Source: Pontibacter deserti (GTDB taxonomy: Bacteria; Bacteroidota; Bacteroidia; Cytophagales; Hymenobacteraceae). Taken from it: a stretch of DNA of 64,000 nucleotides. Each line of letters begins with the position of its first letter. Position 1 is the stretch's first letter. The position numbers and the translations under genes are program-made. The DNA lies in assembly GCF_023630255.1 (NCBI RefSeq), contig NZ_JALPRS010000002.1, positions 62,001 through 126,000 on the forward strand, in the 5' to 3' direction. Of the stretch, positions 41,301 through 50,715 are shown in pieces. The notes beneath the pieces were generated by a model. It was not told the DNA's origin. It ran no database searches and saw nothing but the letters and a program-made list of their open reading frames with translations.

Positions 41301-42509
41301 TTATAGGTTACTTCTGGTCGCGGCTTTATAGATATCCATTATCTGCTGGCATACTACCTGCCGGGAATACCTGCTACAAAACGATTCCCTTATAACTCCC
41401 GGGTTATACTTGTTATAGTTACTGTACAGCTTATGTAAGGCAAGGTACAAGGCTTCTGTATTACCGGGTTCAACTAAAAGCCCTGTGGCAGGGGTAATTA
41501 TACTTTCCGGACCACCGCAGTATGTACTGATAAGAGGTTTACCACAGGCCATTGCTTCCAACAGTACAAGGGGTAAGTTTTCGTGCAGGCTTGGTAATAC
41601 AAAAGCATCACAAGCCTGGTATTGTTTTATAGTTTGCTGCCGGTCGAGCACTCCTAACCATGTTACTTTATCAGCTATACCTAGCGTTGTTGCCAATGCT
41701 TTATAGTTCTCCAACTGAGTTCCTTCTCCACCTATAATTAGCTGTACGTTACTTGCCTTTCCTAAAAGAAGCTTAAATGCATGTAATAGATAAGCTATAC
41801 CTTTCCCTTCTTCTATCCTTGCTAAAGTGAAAAAAGTAAATGGCTGTTTTGTGCCTCCCGTTCCAGGTATAAATTTGCTTTCATCCGTCAGGTTTGGGAT
41901 TTGGGTAACATTAGGAATGCCCCATTGTTGTAACGTTTGCTGCTGTTGCGGACTTACGGCTATGTTGGCAAATGCATTTTGGAGTGGCTTGGCTAACCAA
42001 TGACTAAGTTTACCTGATCTTGTACGGAAAGCATCAAAAGGGAAAGGCCCCATGTGTTCTGTTATTACATAAGGTATTTTATACCTGGCAGCCAGTTCCA
42101 TCGCAACCCAAGCTGCAGGGTGAGCACTGTGGGCATGTATTATGTCTACCTTACCAACCGTGGCTTCAAAAGCTTTCAGATGTTTCTCGTTTGCCTTTAC
42201 GATGTTGTTGATATTCCCTTTGAAGAGTTTCCGGGTCCAGGTAAAGGCGGGCGTAAAATACTCAGTTAAATTAGGTTTGAGTTGCTTTTGATAAGGCTGT
42301 TTTGATGCTGCTCTAAGGAGCTTTGGGATGATGTTCAGGTGCTCGCTTGCGTAAAGCAGTAAGTCCTTGTCATGAGAGCCCCATGTACTGAGGGCGAAAT
42401 TAGAATTTGAATAGACATGCGCCAAGGCTTCAGCTTGTTCCTTAAAAAAGATACCTGTGTGCGGCTCATTTTTAGAAGGATACCAGGATGGAATGATAAA
42501 GACATTCAT
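41301..42509 (-). CDS. Glycosyltransferase family 4 protein
   Basis: 402 residues, GT-B fold. N-terminal acceptor domain starts MNVFIIPSWYPSKNEPHTGIFF. The C-terminal donor domain has IIGGEGTQLENYKALATTLG and the GT4 E-x7-E region LPSLHENLPLVLLEAMACGKPLIST followed by GGPESII. Retaining glycosyltransferase, likely adding a sugar to a surface polysaccharide or glycolipid. Start ATG at 42509; stop 10 bp from the DUF2520 start, so the two may be co-transcribed. Confidence 0.9.
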   Translation of the reverse strand: MNVFIIPSWYPSKNEPHTGIFFKEQAEALAHVYSNSNFALSTWGSHDKDLLLYASEHLNIIPKLLRAASKQPYQKQLKPNLTEYFTPAFTWTRKLFKGNINNIVKANEKHLKAFEATVGKVDIIHAHSAHPAAWVAMELAARYKIPYVITEHMGPFPFDAFRTRSGKLSHWLAKPLQNAFANIAVSPQQQQTLQQWGIPNVTQIPNLTDESKFIPGTGGTKQPFTFFTLARIEEGKGIAYLLHAFKLLLGKASNVQLIIGGEGTQLENYKALATTLGIADKVTWLGVLDRQQTIKQYQACDAFVLPSLHENLPLVLLEAMACGKPLISTYCGGPESIITPATGLLVEPGNTEALYLALHKLYSNYNKYNPGVIRESFCSRYSRQVVCQQIMDIYKAATRSNL

Positions 42510-42564
42510 AGGAACAGCCGGAGTCTGATGTTGCTCTATACTTTATAGTTGGGCATATTACACA

Positions 42565-42593
42565 GAAGGCAGGCTTAAAACAAGCCTGCCTTC
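42565..42593 (-). terminator. Hairpin after ccmF
   Basis: A perfect 12-bp stem (GAAGGCAGGCTT with AAGCCTGCCTTC, 5-nt loop) lies 31 bp beyond the ccmF stop. No T run follows, so it may stabilise the transcript or act as a weak terminator. Confidence 0.55.
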
Positions 42594-42623
42594 CATTTAT
42601 TGAGTTGCTGTAACTTCTGTTGT

Positions 42624-45230
42624 TTATGCTACCTGTGCTTTATCGGCTTTTTTAACAGCTTTGGCTTTAGGAGCTTTTGCTGTACTGCCTTCCTGGTTGC
42701 GGCGGGTAATTGCCATTATAAAACCAATAGACATTACTATAGTACCTATCCAAAGGATATTAACAAAAGGCTTCTCCATTGCTTTTAATATAATGTAGTC
42801 CTTCTGAGTAGTGTTCACCCCGATCTTAAACTCCTGCTTTGCCGGGTCAATGTTCAGGAAAGTCAGACGCAGGCCAAGGTCTTCCAGAATTTCAGGGTAA
42901 TAACCGGCCATACCGTCTTTAAATATCAGCAGGGGATGGGCATGGTATGTCTTTTTCTCACCCATAATTTTCATGTCAGCCTGCACAGCTACATCGCCCT
43001 TCTTAAGCTCTACACCAGGTACTTCTTTTATTACTTCCACACCGTTAAAAATGGCTACATAATCGTTTAGGATGATAGTATCACCCATCGTTACGGTATA
43101 TTCCTGTAGCTCACTCCATTCTTTCTCTTCATTCGGATCCGGTACAGAAGAAACGTGTGTGTAAAGATCTTTATCCGCAAACGACTTGATATCAGGAGAT
43201 GCAAGCAGACCCATGTTAGGGTTTACCTGAGCGCGTGGATAAAGTGTAAATGATTCTTTTGTTTCGCGGTTTTTATACTCTACCTGATAATAAGTATTTT
43301 CCGGAGAAGGAAGCTCGACTGTATCGCCGGTTTTATAGTATACCTTGTCTTTTATTTTAATGTCAGCACGTGCAATAGCTGTGTATTCATCTTCTGTTCT
43401 GAAAAGAACTTCTTTGTTTACATAATCAGGCACGCCTGCTACTTCTAAAAATTGGCCACGATAGCTCACGCTATACTTGTCCATGTCAGTGGTGGTATTA
43501 CGCCATAACAGCACGTTGTCGCGGTTTATCTCATCCGGGAACTCACGGGAATAAAGCATACCTGAGTTATTACCTGAAATGATATTTGAATAGCCTGAAG
43601 AGAACAGGATACCCAACAGCATCAGGGCGATACCGATGTGTGCTACCGCACCACCTGAAAGCGAGATCTTTTTATGAAGCAAGTTCAGGATAATGCTAAG
43701 GTTTGCAAATACTGCAAACAGCGATGTTACAAACAGCGTGATGTATACCGGGTTATCCAGTTTAAAAGCAAATACATCAAACTTATTGGAAAGTATAATT
43801 ACTAAGCTGGCAAACAGTAATGTAAGCATCAGCGGCATCGTAATGGCATCTTTAAAGCTGCTCTTATCTGCTTTGCGCCACCACATCAACTGGCCTATAC
43901 CTGTCAGCACTGCAATCAGTACACCGGCCCAAAGCTGGAACTTAGTATAATGTTCGATCTGGTCTGCAGGCAGGGCCGCGTTAGATTCTATACCTATAAA
44001 TCCTAAGAAAGAATTATAAACCGGGATAGAAGTAGTAGTAAGCACCTGGAATGCTGCAAGGCAAAGTACCACAGCACCTACAAATACCCAAAACTCGCCA
44101 CTATAAGTTGATATCTCTTTTTCAGTTGTTGGGATGTGCTTCCACTTATAAATCAGTAGGCCAATTGCCAGTACAGCAAAGGCTGTCAGGTACGTAAACA
44201 ACTGTCCGGAAAGTCCTAAATCCGTGAAAGAGTGTACAGATGCATTACCCAGAATACCGCTTCGCGTCAGGAAGGTAGCATAAAGGATAAGTATAAAAGA
44301 AGTAATTACTAATATGAAACTGGTTCTCAGGGCTTGCTTGCTTCTGCGATAAATAATCAGGGTGTGTATAGCACCTACCAGCACCAGCCACGGAATGTAA
44401 ACAGCGTTTTCAACAGGGTCCCAGTTCCAGTAACCACCAAAGTTAAGCGTTTCGTAAGCCCAGTAAGCACCCATTACAGTACCGATACCTAGTGTTACAG
44501 CTGCAAAGTGTGCCCAAGGCAGCGCAGGACGTACCCACTCACCAAACTTATTTTTCCAAAGACCAGCCATTGCAAAAGCAAACGGAACCAAGGTAGCAGC
44601 AAAACCTAAGAAAAGGGTAGGAGGGTGAATTACCATCCAATAGTTTTGCAACAGTGGGTTAAGACCGGTACCATCTTCGGGTTTAAAGTTCGGGTCCATG
44701 GCAAAAACCGGGGCGTCTGTCATGAAGTCGCGCATCAGTATAAATGGCGAAGAACCGATCTTTACATCTCCAATCACCACACCCAAAATCATGGAAGTAA
44801 GGAACAACTGCACAAACGAGAACATAGCCATTACAGGCGCTTCCCATTGTTTGTTCTTTTTACCTGCGTTCATCAACACCACACCCAGCACTACATGCCA
44901 GAAGATCCAGAGCAGGAACGAGCCTTCCTGACCTTCCCAGAAGCATGAGATCATGTAATGAACCGGCAAGTGGTTAGAGGAGTGGCTCCAGGCGTAATAG
45001 TACTCGTAGCGGTGCTCGTAAATGATGTTGAAAAGTGCAAAGATTACCACCAGAACGGCAGCACCATGCACGTAAAAAGCGCCACGGGCAAATCGTCGCC
45101 AGGTGGTATCGCCAGTAGCTTCGGTAGAGGTACGCGAAGCCATAAAGTAAGCGTAAGAAGACACGATGGCTGCCACAAAAGCAATTATCACACTCAGGTG
45201 GCCTATATCGCCGATCAGCGTATTTATCAT
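42624..45230 (-). CDS. ccmF: Cytochrome c maturation protein CcmF (heme lyase)
   Basis: 868 residues with about fifteen membrane helices. The heme-handling WWD domain reads NFGGYWNWDPVENAVYIPWLVL, flanked by conserved histidines, and MIHPPTLFLGFAATLVPFAFA is also typical. A large periplasmic C-terminal domain (about residues 560-830) precedes the last helix. The tail KAPKAKAVKKADKAQVA is Lys/Ala-rich and cytosolic. CcmF attaches heme to apocytochrome c. Last of ccmB-C-D-E-F on this strand. A 16-bp tandem repeat precedes the ATG. Confidence 0.95.
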   Translation of the reverse strand: MINTLIGDIGHLSVIIAFVAAIVSSYAYFMASRTSTEATGDTTWRRFARGAFYVHGAAVLVVIFALFNIIYEHRYEYYYAWSHSSNHLPVHYMISCFWEGQEGSFLLWIFWHVVLGVVLMNAGKKNKQWEAPVMAMFSFVQLFLTSMILGVVIGDVKIGSSPFILMRDFMTDAPVFAMDPNFKPEDGTGLNPLLQNYWMVIHPPTLFLGFAATLVPFAFAMAGLWKNKFGEWVRPALPWAHFAAVTLGIGTVMGAYWAYETLNFGGYWNWDPVENAVYIPWLVLVGAIHTLIIYRRSKQALRTSFILVITSFILILYATFLTRSGILGNASVHSFTDLGLSGQLFTYLTAFAVLAIGLLIYKWKHIPTTEKEISTYSGEFWVFVGAVVLCLAAFQVLTTTSIPVYNSFLGFIGIESNAALPADQIEHYTKFQLWAGVLIAVLTGIGQLMWWRKADKSSFKDAITMPLMLTLLFASLVIILSNKFDVFAFKLDNPVYITLFVTSLFAVFANLSIILNLLHKKISLSGGAVAHIGIALMLLGILFSSGYSNIISGNNSGMLYSREFPDEINRDNVLLWRNTTTDMDKYSVSYRGQFLEVAGVPDYVNKEVLFRTEDEYTAIARADIKIKDKVYYKTGDTVELPSPENTYYQVEYKNRETKESFTLYPRAQVNPNMGLLASPDIKSFADKDLYTHVSSVPDPNEEKEWSELQEYTVTMGDTIILNDYVAIFNGVEVIKEVPGVELKKGDVAVQADMKIMGEKKTYHAHPLLIFKDGMAGYYPEILEDLGLRLTFLNIDPAKQEFKIGVNTTQKDYIILKAMEKPFVNILWIGTIVMSIGFIMAITRRNQEGSTAKAPKAKAVKKADKAQVA

Positions 45231-45238
45231 CTTTAAAA

Positions 45239-45270
45239 GTTAGAAAGGTAAAGAGTTAGAAAGGTAAAGA
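45239..45270 (-). repeat. 16-bp tandem repeat upstream of ccmF
   Basis: GTTAGAAAGGTAAAGA occurs twice head-to-tail (45239-45254 and 45255-45270), then a partial third. It lies 9 bp before the ccmF start codon. Confidence 0.8.
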
Positions 45271-45301
45271 GTAACAAGGCTCTCGGTTCTCAACTATAAT
45301 T

Positions 45302-45730
45302 TTATAAACCAGCAGTAGTGTTCTGCTTTACTTCTTTTTCTACGTACTTAGAAGGGCACTTCAGCAGGATCTTGTCGGCTACAAACACGTCGTTCTGCAT
45401 ATTACCGGTAATTACCACTTGCTCCGAGCGTTCAAAGTCCTGTGGCTTAGGGTTAAAATACACCACCTTTTGCTCTACACGGTTGGTGTCTACCAGCATA
45501 AACGAGAAGAAATTCGGGTCTACCAGCGGGTCGTACTGCATGCCAACAATATGGCCCTTTGCATCTTTCTTCAGGCGGCCAACCACATGTACCTTGGTTT
45601 TGCTGCCATCTTCTGCCAACTCTTTCGCTTCTCCAAAATCAACGTAAGTACTAGCATCGCCAGCCGTAGACATGATGATCATGATGGCTGCTGCGATAAT
45701 GATAATACCGATGATGTGTGACTTCTTCAT
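45302..45730 (-). CDS. ccmE: Cytochrome c maturation protein CcmE, CxxxY type
   Basis: 142 residues; the ATG at 45730 (MKKSHIIGI) gives a short cytosolic end and one membrane anchor (about 5-22), while the upstream part to 45778 is not family-like. The periplasmic OB fold holds VHVVGRLKKD and VVITGNMQNDVFVADKILLKC. The heme-binding residue is normally His in H-x3-Y. Here it is Cys (C125-P-S-K-Y129), the C-x3-Y variant known from Desulfovibrio-type CcmE. It chaperones heme to CcmF. Confidence 0.9.
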   Translation of the reverse strand: MKKSHIIGIIIIAAAIMIIMSTAGDASTYVDFGEAKELAEDGSKTKVHVVGRLKKDAKGHIVGMQYDPLVDPNFFSFMLVDTNRVEQKVVYFNPKPQDFERSEQVVITGNMQNDVFVADKILLKCPSKYVEKEVKQNTTAGL

Positions 45731-45827
45731 CTCTGTATAAATGATGTATGATTTCTGGTTTGATAGCCTAACACACAAGGGAGCATATTAAATCCCGGAT
45801 GTGCGCTGTTTTTATACCTTACCGGAG

Positions 45828-46097
45828 CTATTCTTTAAATTGCTTTTCAAGCTTACCCACCTTACGGTCAAGCATGATCAGGTAAATGATCAGGCCGATC
45901 AGTACAGTCAGTAATACGACTACTACCACGTAAATTTTTCCGTCCTGGCGCAGGGTGTCGGCCATTTCTACTTCGGGTTCGGCAGGTGCAGATGAGTATT
46001 CTACCTGCGTTTGCTCAGGCTGTGCCTGCACTTGCTGTACGCCAGCCGAGGTGCAAAGTATAAAGCACCAGACTGCCAGTATTCTAAACAGTTTCAT
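45828..46097 (-). CDS. CcmD family protein
   Basis: 89 residues: an N-terminal signal-like segment, a polar stretch rich in Gln, Glu and Pro, then one strong membrane helix (KIYVVVVVLLTVLIGLIIYLIML) with a short charged cytosolic tail. This is the layout of Bacteroidota CcmD-like proteins, which sit in the heme export complex with CcmABC. Starts 13 bp inside the ccmC 3' end, so it is translationally coupled. Confidence 0.82.
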   Translation of the reverse strand: MKLFRILAVWCFILCTSAGVQQVQAQPEQTQVEYSSAPAEPEVEMADTLRQDGKIYVVVVVLLTVLIGLIIYLIMLDRKVGKLEKQFKE

Positions 46098-46749
46098 ATA
46101 AGCGTTGTCTCAGTAATTCAAATCTTGATCTCACGTTCACGATCCAGATGCCTAATAGCGTCCAGCCCAGTACAGCAGGGTAAAACACTAATCGTAGGCG
46201 GTTATCTAAGTCGTAAGAGTTAAAGCCGGGGTTTCCGCCGTTGCCAGGGTGCAGCGAATCGGTAAGTCTTGGAAGTATAAACAGCAATGGGATTAAAGCT
46301 GCAAAGGCAAAAATGTTGTACACGGCACTGATGCGGGCACGCTGCTGCTGCTCAGCAAAAGAGCTGCGAAGCACCACATAAGCAAAGTAAATTAACAACC
46401 CAATGGCCGATGCGTTTTGTTTCGGGTCGTTGCTCCAGTACTCGCCCCATGTAAAGCGGGCCCATTCCATACCGGTAACTATACCCAGCACTCCGAATAA
46501 GATCCCCACTTTAGCTGCTTCGTAGGCAACTATATCGTTCTTTATAGTTGGGTTGCGCAGGTATTTAATAGAGTAGATAACCGAAACCAGCAGGATCAGG
46601 ATCATGCCAAACCACATCGGCACGTGGAAGTATAAATTTCGGATTGTCTCGTTTAGTATAGCCAACCTCGGAACTTCTGACAACATACCTGCCACTACTG
46701 TAAAGATCAGCAGCAGTACGGTCAGTATTTTCCACCAGTTATTTTTCAT
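46084..46749 (-). CDS. ccmC: Heme exporter protein CcmC
   Basis: 221 residues with six membrane helices. The heme-binding tryptophan-rich segment is GMEWARFTWGEYWSNDPKQNASAIG, followed by LLIYFAYVVLR; conserved histidine H41 or near lies in RNLYFHVPMWFG. CcmC moves heme onto CcmE. Overlaps the CcmD gene by 14 bp and is followed upstream by ccmB with a 112-bp gap. Confidence 0.93.
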   Translation of the reverse strand: MKNNWWKILTVLLLIFTVVAGMLSEVPRLAILNETIRNLYFHVPMWFGMILILLVSVIYSIKYLRNPTIKNDIVAYEAAKVGILFGVLGIVTGMEWARFTWGEYWSNDPKQNASAIGLLIYFAYVVLRSSFAEQQQRARISAVYNIFAFAALIPLLFILPRLTDSLHPGNGGNPGFNSYDLDNRLRLVFYPAVLGWTLLGIWIVNVRSRFELLRQRLYETV

Positions 46750-46861
46750 TTTTTAGTCTAAATTATTCGTTTGCAGCACTTTAATATCATTAACACATCC
46801 TATTGTTTTTTGTGCCCGAAGCTGCATAAAATGTTTCATAAATACCTTGATTATCCAGCAT

Positions 46862-47533
46862 TTACGAACGCCAAAGGTACGGGAACAAAATATAAGAAAC
46901 AGTGACAACGATCATGTTTATGGCAAGCAAAGTCAGCAGTTCGTCGAGGCTTGCTCCTCTGTCCAACCCATCCATCGCGTTTTTCGACATTTTTATCAGC
47001 ATCAGCAGCATTGGCACTATAACCGGGAAGCTAAGTATAGCCATTAAGGTACTGCTGTTCGCCGCCTTAGATGCAATGCCCGAGATCATAGTTAGTGATG
47101 TAGAGAAACCAATTGCGCCCAGCAACAGCGACAGTAAAAACATCGGAATATCCTGCACGGGATTACCCAGCACAAAAGCATAAAACACGAAGCAGATAAT
47201 AGCCAGCAGCAGCATCAGGCAGGTATTATAAGCTATTTTAGCAAGTATAATGCCCTGCGGACTCACAATAGAATAGAAGTATAACAGCCTGCCGCGGTTC
47301 TCCTGCATAAAGCTTTTGGCAATAGCATTTACCGATGTAAACAACAGGATGATCCACAGCAATGCATTCCAGATCGGGCCGCTGTCTTCGGAGAACTGTC
47401 TTAAGCCAAAGCTCAGGTAACAAACAAACACCGTACTGCCCACATACAGCAACATACCGTTAAAGGCATACTTCTGTCGCCATTCCAGCACCAGATCTTT
47501 CCGTATCAGGTATAGTATCTCTTTTAGCAGCAC
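46862..47533 (-). CDS. ccmB: Heme exporter protein CcmB (ABC transporter permease)
   Basis: About 223 residues with six membrane helices, family CcmB: ILYLIRKDLVLEWRQKYAFNGMLLYVGSTVFVCYLSFGL is a typical N-terminus, and FLLSLLLGAIGFSTSLTMISGIASKAANSSTLMAILSFPVIVP the central conserved part. I start at the GTG at 47533 (LLKEILYLI); an in-frame TTG at 47551 adds six residues. Partner ATPase CcmA is not in the window, so it must lie elsewhere. Confidence 0.9.
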   Translation of the reverse strand: MLLKEILYLIRKDLVLEWRQKYAFNGMLLYVGSTVFVCYLSFGLRQFSEDSGPIWNALLWIILLFTSVNAIAKSFMQENRGRLLYFYSIVSPQGIILAKIAYNTCLMLLLAIICFVFYAFVLGNPVQDIPMFLLSLLLGAIGFSTSLTMISGIASKAANSSTLMAILSFPVIVPMLLMLIKMSKNAMDGLDRGASLDELLTLLAINMIVVTVSYILFPYLWRS

Positions 47534-47629
47534 AGCCTTAATTTTCCGCAAAGTTACGACACAATTAATTGGGAAAGTAGTGTTTGTTGAGGATTGGTGA
47601 TTTGTATCAGTTTTGAGGGCTTTGCTTAG

Positions 47630-48243
47630 CCGTCTTTGCGAGTGTTAGCTGAGGGAACTTATGTGTCCTATAGTTGCTGGACCTTACAGCGTGCACAGCT
47701 CCTGCGAGTGTCTTTATACTGCTTTGTCATCCCGAGCGCCAGCCGAGGGATCTTATATGTCCTATAGTTGAAGCTTATACTTGCTCAAAACAAAGCTATA
47801 CTTCCATAGTCACTCTTCATCCTGAGAGCTTTACTTGTCTATCGTTCTATAGTCGGCTTTGGCACGCTCAGGGCCGCGGGGCCCCGTCTTCGGGCATCGC
47901 GCTATGTACATTTCCTTTGCTCGTACCTTGCAATGCATGCGGCACCGGAACCTCTCGAGGCGCTCAACCCAAAGACTGAGATCGATTTGATAGCTAATCT
48001 ATAGTTTGATTGAGAAGCTATAGTTTCATAGCCCTTCTGTGGTTGTAATTCCTTTGGGACAAGTCGCGACCTGTCCGCTCTTGGACTGTACCAATGAAAC
48101 TATAATTTTTGCTCTGACAATAGCAGAACTGTCCCCTTAAGGGGACCACAGGGGTGTTAATGCAGCAACAATAGAACTATATCTGTTGTTAGAGCAATGG
48201 CAGCAAACTTCCCTCTCGGGAGGAGTAGGGGTGGTTGGATTAA
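47630..48243 (+). repeat. Composite intergenic repeat element, copy B
   Basis: Same block order as copy A. The head is partly doubled (GCGAGTGTTAGCTGAGGGAA at 47638, then CGAGCGCCAGCCGAGGGATC at 47733). Then TCCTGAGAGCT, GGCTTTGGCACGCTCAGGGC CGCGGGGCC at about 47866, GGCGCTCAACCCAAAGACTG at 47959, ACAAGTCGCGACCTGTCCG at 48060, CAGAACTGTCCCCTTAAGGG and ACAGGGGTGTT at 48127, and GGAGTAGGGGTGGTTGG at the end. No gene is visible in this 760-bp gap apart from the phoU terminator. Confidence 0.8.
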
Positions 48244-48257
48244 CAGTAGCTACAAAC

Positions 48258-48289
48258 AAAAATCCCGAACTATAGCTGCTCGGGATTTT
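48258..48289 (-). terminator. Terminator after phoU
   Basis: AAAAATCCCGA and TCGGGATTTT pair around an 11-nt loop. On the minus strand this runs into TTTTTGTTTG. It begins 25 bp past the phoU stop. Confidence 0.85.
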
Positions 48290-48313
48290 ATATTTTATCG
48301 AAATTATAAAGAC

Positions 48314-49027
48314 TTACTGCTCCTGGTTTTCACCACCATTCTTGCCGTTTTCTTTGTCTTTCTTTTTAGTCTTATGCTTTACCACTTTGGCATCCTGGTA
48401 GAAAATGATCTCCTCTGCGATATTTGTGATCTGGTCTCCTACACGTTCAAGCTTCTTAATAATAGCCAGCAGTGCCAGCCCTTCGTCTATACTATCTGTA
48501 TTTGAGCGAAGATACTGTGCTATAACGTTTTCAGATTTACGGTAAATCTTATTCAGCATTTTGTCACGCTTCAAAAGCGCTCTTGCCATTTCGGTGTTAT
48601 CAGTTTTGTAAGCAACGCGGCAATCATGGAACATGGCCAATGCCTCATCAAACATCGTTACAGCCTTGGTTATTTCTAACATCTCCGGATTGTAAGGCCT
48701 CTCCAGGTTCTGGATGTACATAGAAATGCCTTCTGCCGTATCGCCGATGCGCTCCAAATTTGCGTTGATCTTAAGTGAGGCTAAAACTACCCGCAAGTCT
48801 ACGGCAACCGGAGTATACAAAGCCAGCATGTTTTCGCACATGCGGTCGATCTTTACATCGAAGTTATTTACCTTTTTGCCAAGCTTTATCACTTTGCGGG
48901 CCAGGTTTTGGTCAGCATTTACCATGGCTTCGCGGCCACTGTAAAGCTGGTACTCAACCAGATCCCACATCTCCATGAGTTTAACCCGGAGTTGTTCCAG
49001 TTCTGAATCTATATGTGCATGCGTCAT
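48314..49027 (-). CDS. phoU: Phosphate signalling complex protein PhoU
   Basis: 237 residues made of two three-helix PhoU repeats: the first around ADQNLARKVIKLGKKVNNFDVKID and PVAVDLRVVLASLKINANLERIGDTAEGI, the second around IAQYLRSNTDSIDEGLALLAIIKKLERVGDQITNIAEEIIFYQD. Both repeats carry the E-R-x-G-D metal motif. PhoU lowers Pho signalling and tunes Pst transport. The C-terminal tail is highly charged (KKDKENGKNGGENQEQ). Last gene of the pst operon. Confidence 0.95.
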   Translation of the reverse strand: MTHAHIDSELEQLRVKLMEMWDLVEYQLYSGREAMVNADQNLARKVIKLGKKVNNFDVKIDRMCENMLALYTPVAVDLRVVLASLKINANLERIGDTAEGISMYIQNLERPYNPEMLEITKAVTMFDEALAMFHDCRVAYKTDNTEMARALLKRDKMLNKIYRKSENVIAQYLRSNTDSIDEGLALLAIIKKLERVGDQITNIAEEIIFYQDAKVVKHKTKKKDKENGKNGGENQEQ

Positions 49028-49085
49028 TATGTAGCTTCTTTTTAAATTGATAACTTATTCTATACTTGCCGAGAAGTATAGAATA

Positions 49086-49850
49086 TCACCCGAAACGGCC
49101 TGTGATATAGTTTTGCGTACGCTCATGCTTAGGGCTGGTAAACATTGTTTTTGTTTTGGCATATTCCACCAGTTCACCCATGTAAAAGAAAGCGGTTTGG
49201 TCGCTTACGCGGCCTGCCTGCTGCATGTTGTGCGTCACGATCACAATAGTGTAATCATTTTTTAACTCGTAGATCAGCTCCTCAATCTTTGCTGTAGAGA
49301 TCGGGTCAAGGGCAGAGGTCGGTTCGTCCATCAATATAACCGAAGGCGAAATGGCAAGAGCGCGTGCAATGCAAAGGCGTTGCTGCTGCCCACCTGAAAG
49401 CGCCAGAGCCGACTTATCCATTTTATCTTTTACCTCATCCCAAAGAGCCGTCTGTTGTAACGACCTTTCAGCAGCTTCAGCAAGTATCTTCTTATCTTTT
49501 ATGCCCTGGATTTTGAGGCCATAAACCACATTCTCGAAAATGGTTTTCGGGAAAGGGTTTGGCTTCTGGAACACCATGCCTACCTCTTTGCGAAGTTCAT
49601 CCACACGCACATCTTTACTATAAATATCACGGCCATCCAGTAGAATATCACCTTCTACCCTGAAGCCTTCGATATAGTCGTTCATGCGGTTAAGGGTGCG
49701 CAGAAACGTAGACTTGCCACAACCAGACGGACCAATAAAAGCTGTAACCGCTTTCTCTTCCATCTCTATGTTGATGTTCTTGAGTGCATGGAAGCTGCCG
49801 TAGTAGGCATTTAAATTCCTCGCCTCTAATTTATAAGTTTTCTTACCCAT
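49086..49850 (-). CDS. pstB: Phosphate ABC transporter ATP-binding protein PstB
   Basis: 254 residues from the ATG at 49850 ([13 protein letters not shown]); the frame upstream to 49904 overlaps pstA and is not family-like. Walker [14 protein letters not shown] (about 39-51), signature [16 protein letters not shown] and Walker [14 protein letters not shown] are complete. Powers phosphate uptake through PstC-PstA. Starts 8 bp after the pstA stop. Confidence 0.96.
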   Translation of the reverse strand: MGKKTYKLEARNLNAYYGSFHALKNINIEMEEKAVTAFIGPSGCGKSTFLRTLNRMNDYIEGFRVEGDILLDGRDIYSKDVRVDELRKEVGMVFQKPNPFPKTIFENVVYGLKIQGIKDKKILAEAAERSLQQTALWDEVKDKMDKSALALSGGQQQRLCIARALAISPSVILMDEPTSALDPISTAKIEELIYELKNDYTIVIVTHNMQQAGRVSDQTAFFYMGELVEYAKTKTMFTSPKHERTQNYITGRFG

Positions 49851-49857
49851 GGTTATG

Positions 49858-50715
49858 TTACCACTTAACTTTACTCTGCCACTTATTGCGCAAGTATACG
49901 GCAATACCGTTAAGTATAAATGTTATTAAAAGTAGTATAATAATTGCAGCTGCTGCATTTACTAAAAAGTCTGCCTGCGGTCTTGAAGTCCAGTTAAAGA
50001 TCTGGATAGGAAGTACGGTAAATTCATCGGTAGGAGAGGTTGGTACAAATGGTACATAAGCCAACGCTCCGATTACAATGAGTGGTGCTGCCTCACCAAC
50101 CGCTCTGGATAAGGCAAGTATAATTCCTGTAAGAATACCACCAAACGATGCCGGCAGCACCTGGAACCAGGTGGTTTGCCATTTAGAAGCACCAAGTGCA
50201 TAAGATGCATCTCGTATACTTCGGGGCACTGCTTTTAACGCCTCGCGGGTAGTTACAATGATAATCGGAAGTATAAGCAGCGATAACGTTAACGCGCCGG
50301 AAAGAAGACTACCTCCCAAACCTAGTACTCGTCCGAAGATTTCCATACCTAATAAACCATATATGATTGAAGGTACACCGGCAAGATTTGCAATGTTAAC
50401 TTCCAGGAAATTAGCTAGTTTGGTCTTCTTACTATATTCTTCCAGGTATACGCCTGCTGCAATTCCCAGCGGGAAAGCAATAATGGAAGTAAGTAGCAGA
50501 ATCCAGAGTGTTCCGGCCCATGCGGTAAGTATACCTGCACGGCTTGCTCTCCTGGAAGGTAGGTTGGTGAGGAAGTCCCAATCAATTCTGGATACTCCTT
50601 CTATTATAATATCAACAAGAAAGATAGCAAGTACTACCAAGCCAATAAAGGTGCAGAACACACCAAACACTTGGAATGCTTTATCCTTCAGTCTGTTTTT
50701 GTCTGCGTTAGTCAT
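49858..50715 (-). CDS. pstA: Phosphate ABC transporter permease PstA
   Basis: 285 residues, six membrane helices, with the permease EAA loop in [33 protein letters not shown]. The periplasmic loop [27 protein letters not shown] is typical for PstA. Overlaps the end of pstC by 8 bp. Confidence 0.95.
   Translation of the reverse strand: MTNADKNRLKDKAFQVFGVFCTFIGLVVLAIFLVDIIIEGVSRIDWDFLTNLPSRRASRAGILTAWAGTLWILLLTSIIAFPLGIAAGVYLEEYSKKTKLANFLEVNIANLAGVPSIIYGLLGMEIFGRVLGLGGSLLSGALTLSLLILPIIIVTTREALKAVPRSIRDASYALGASKWQTTWFQVLPASFGGILTGIILALSRAVGEAAPLIVIGALAYVPFVPTSPTDEFTVLPIQIFNWTSRPQADFLVNAAAAIIILLLITFILNGIAVYLRNKWQSKVKW

Noticed and set aside
42565-42593. Strong intrinsic terminator after ccmF
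   Set aside because: The 12-bp stem is perfect but no T run follows on the minus strand, so I list it only as a hairpin.
42624-47533. A complete Ccm system
   Set aside because: ccmB, C, D, E and F are present but no ccmA-like ATPase gene lies next to ccmB; the gap there is repeat copy B.
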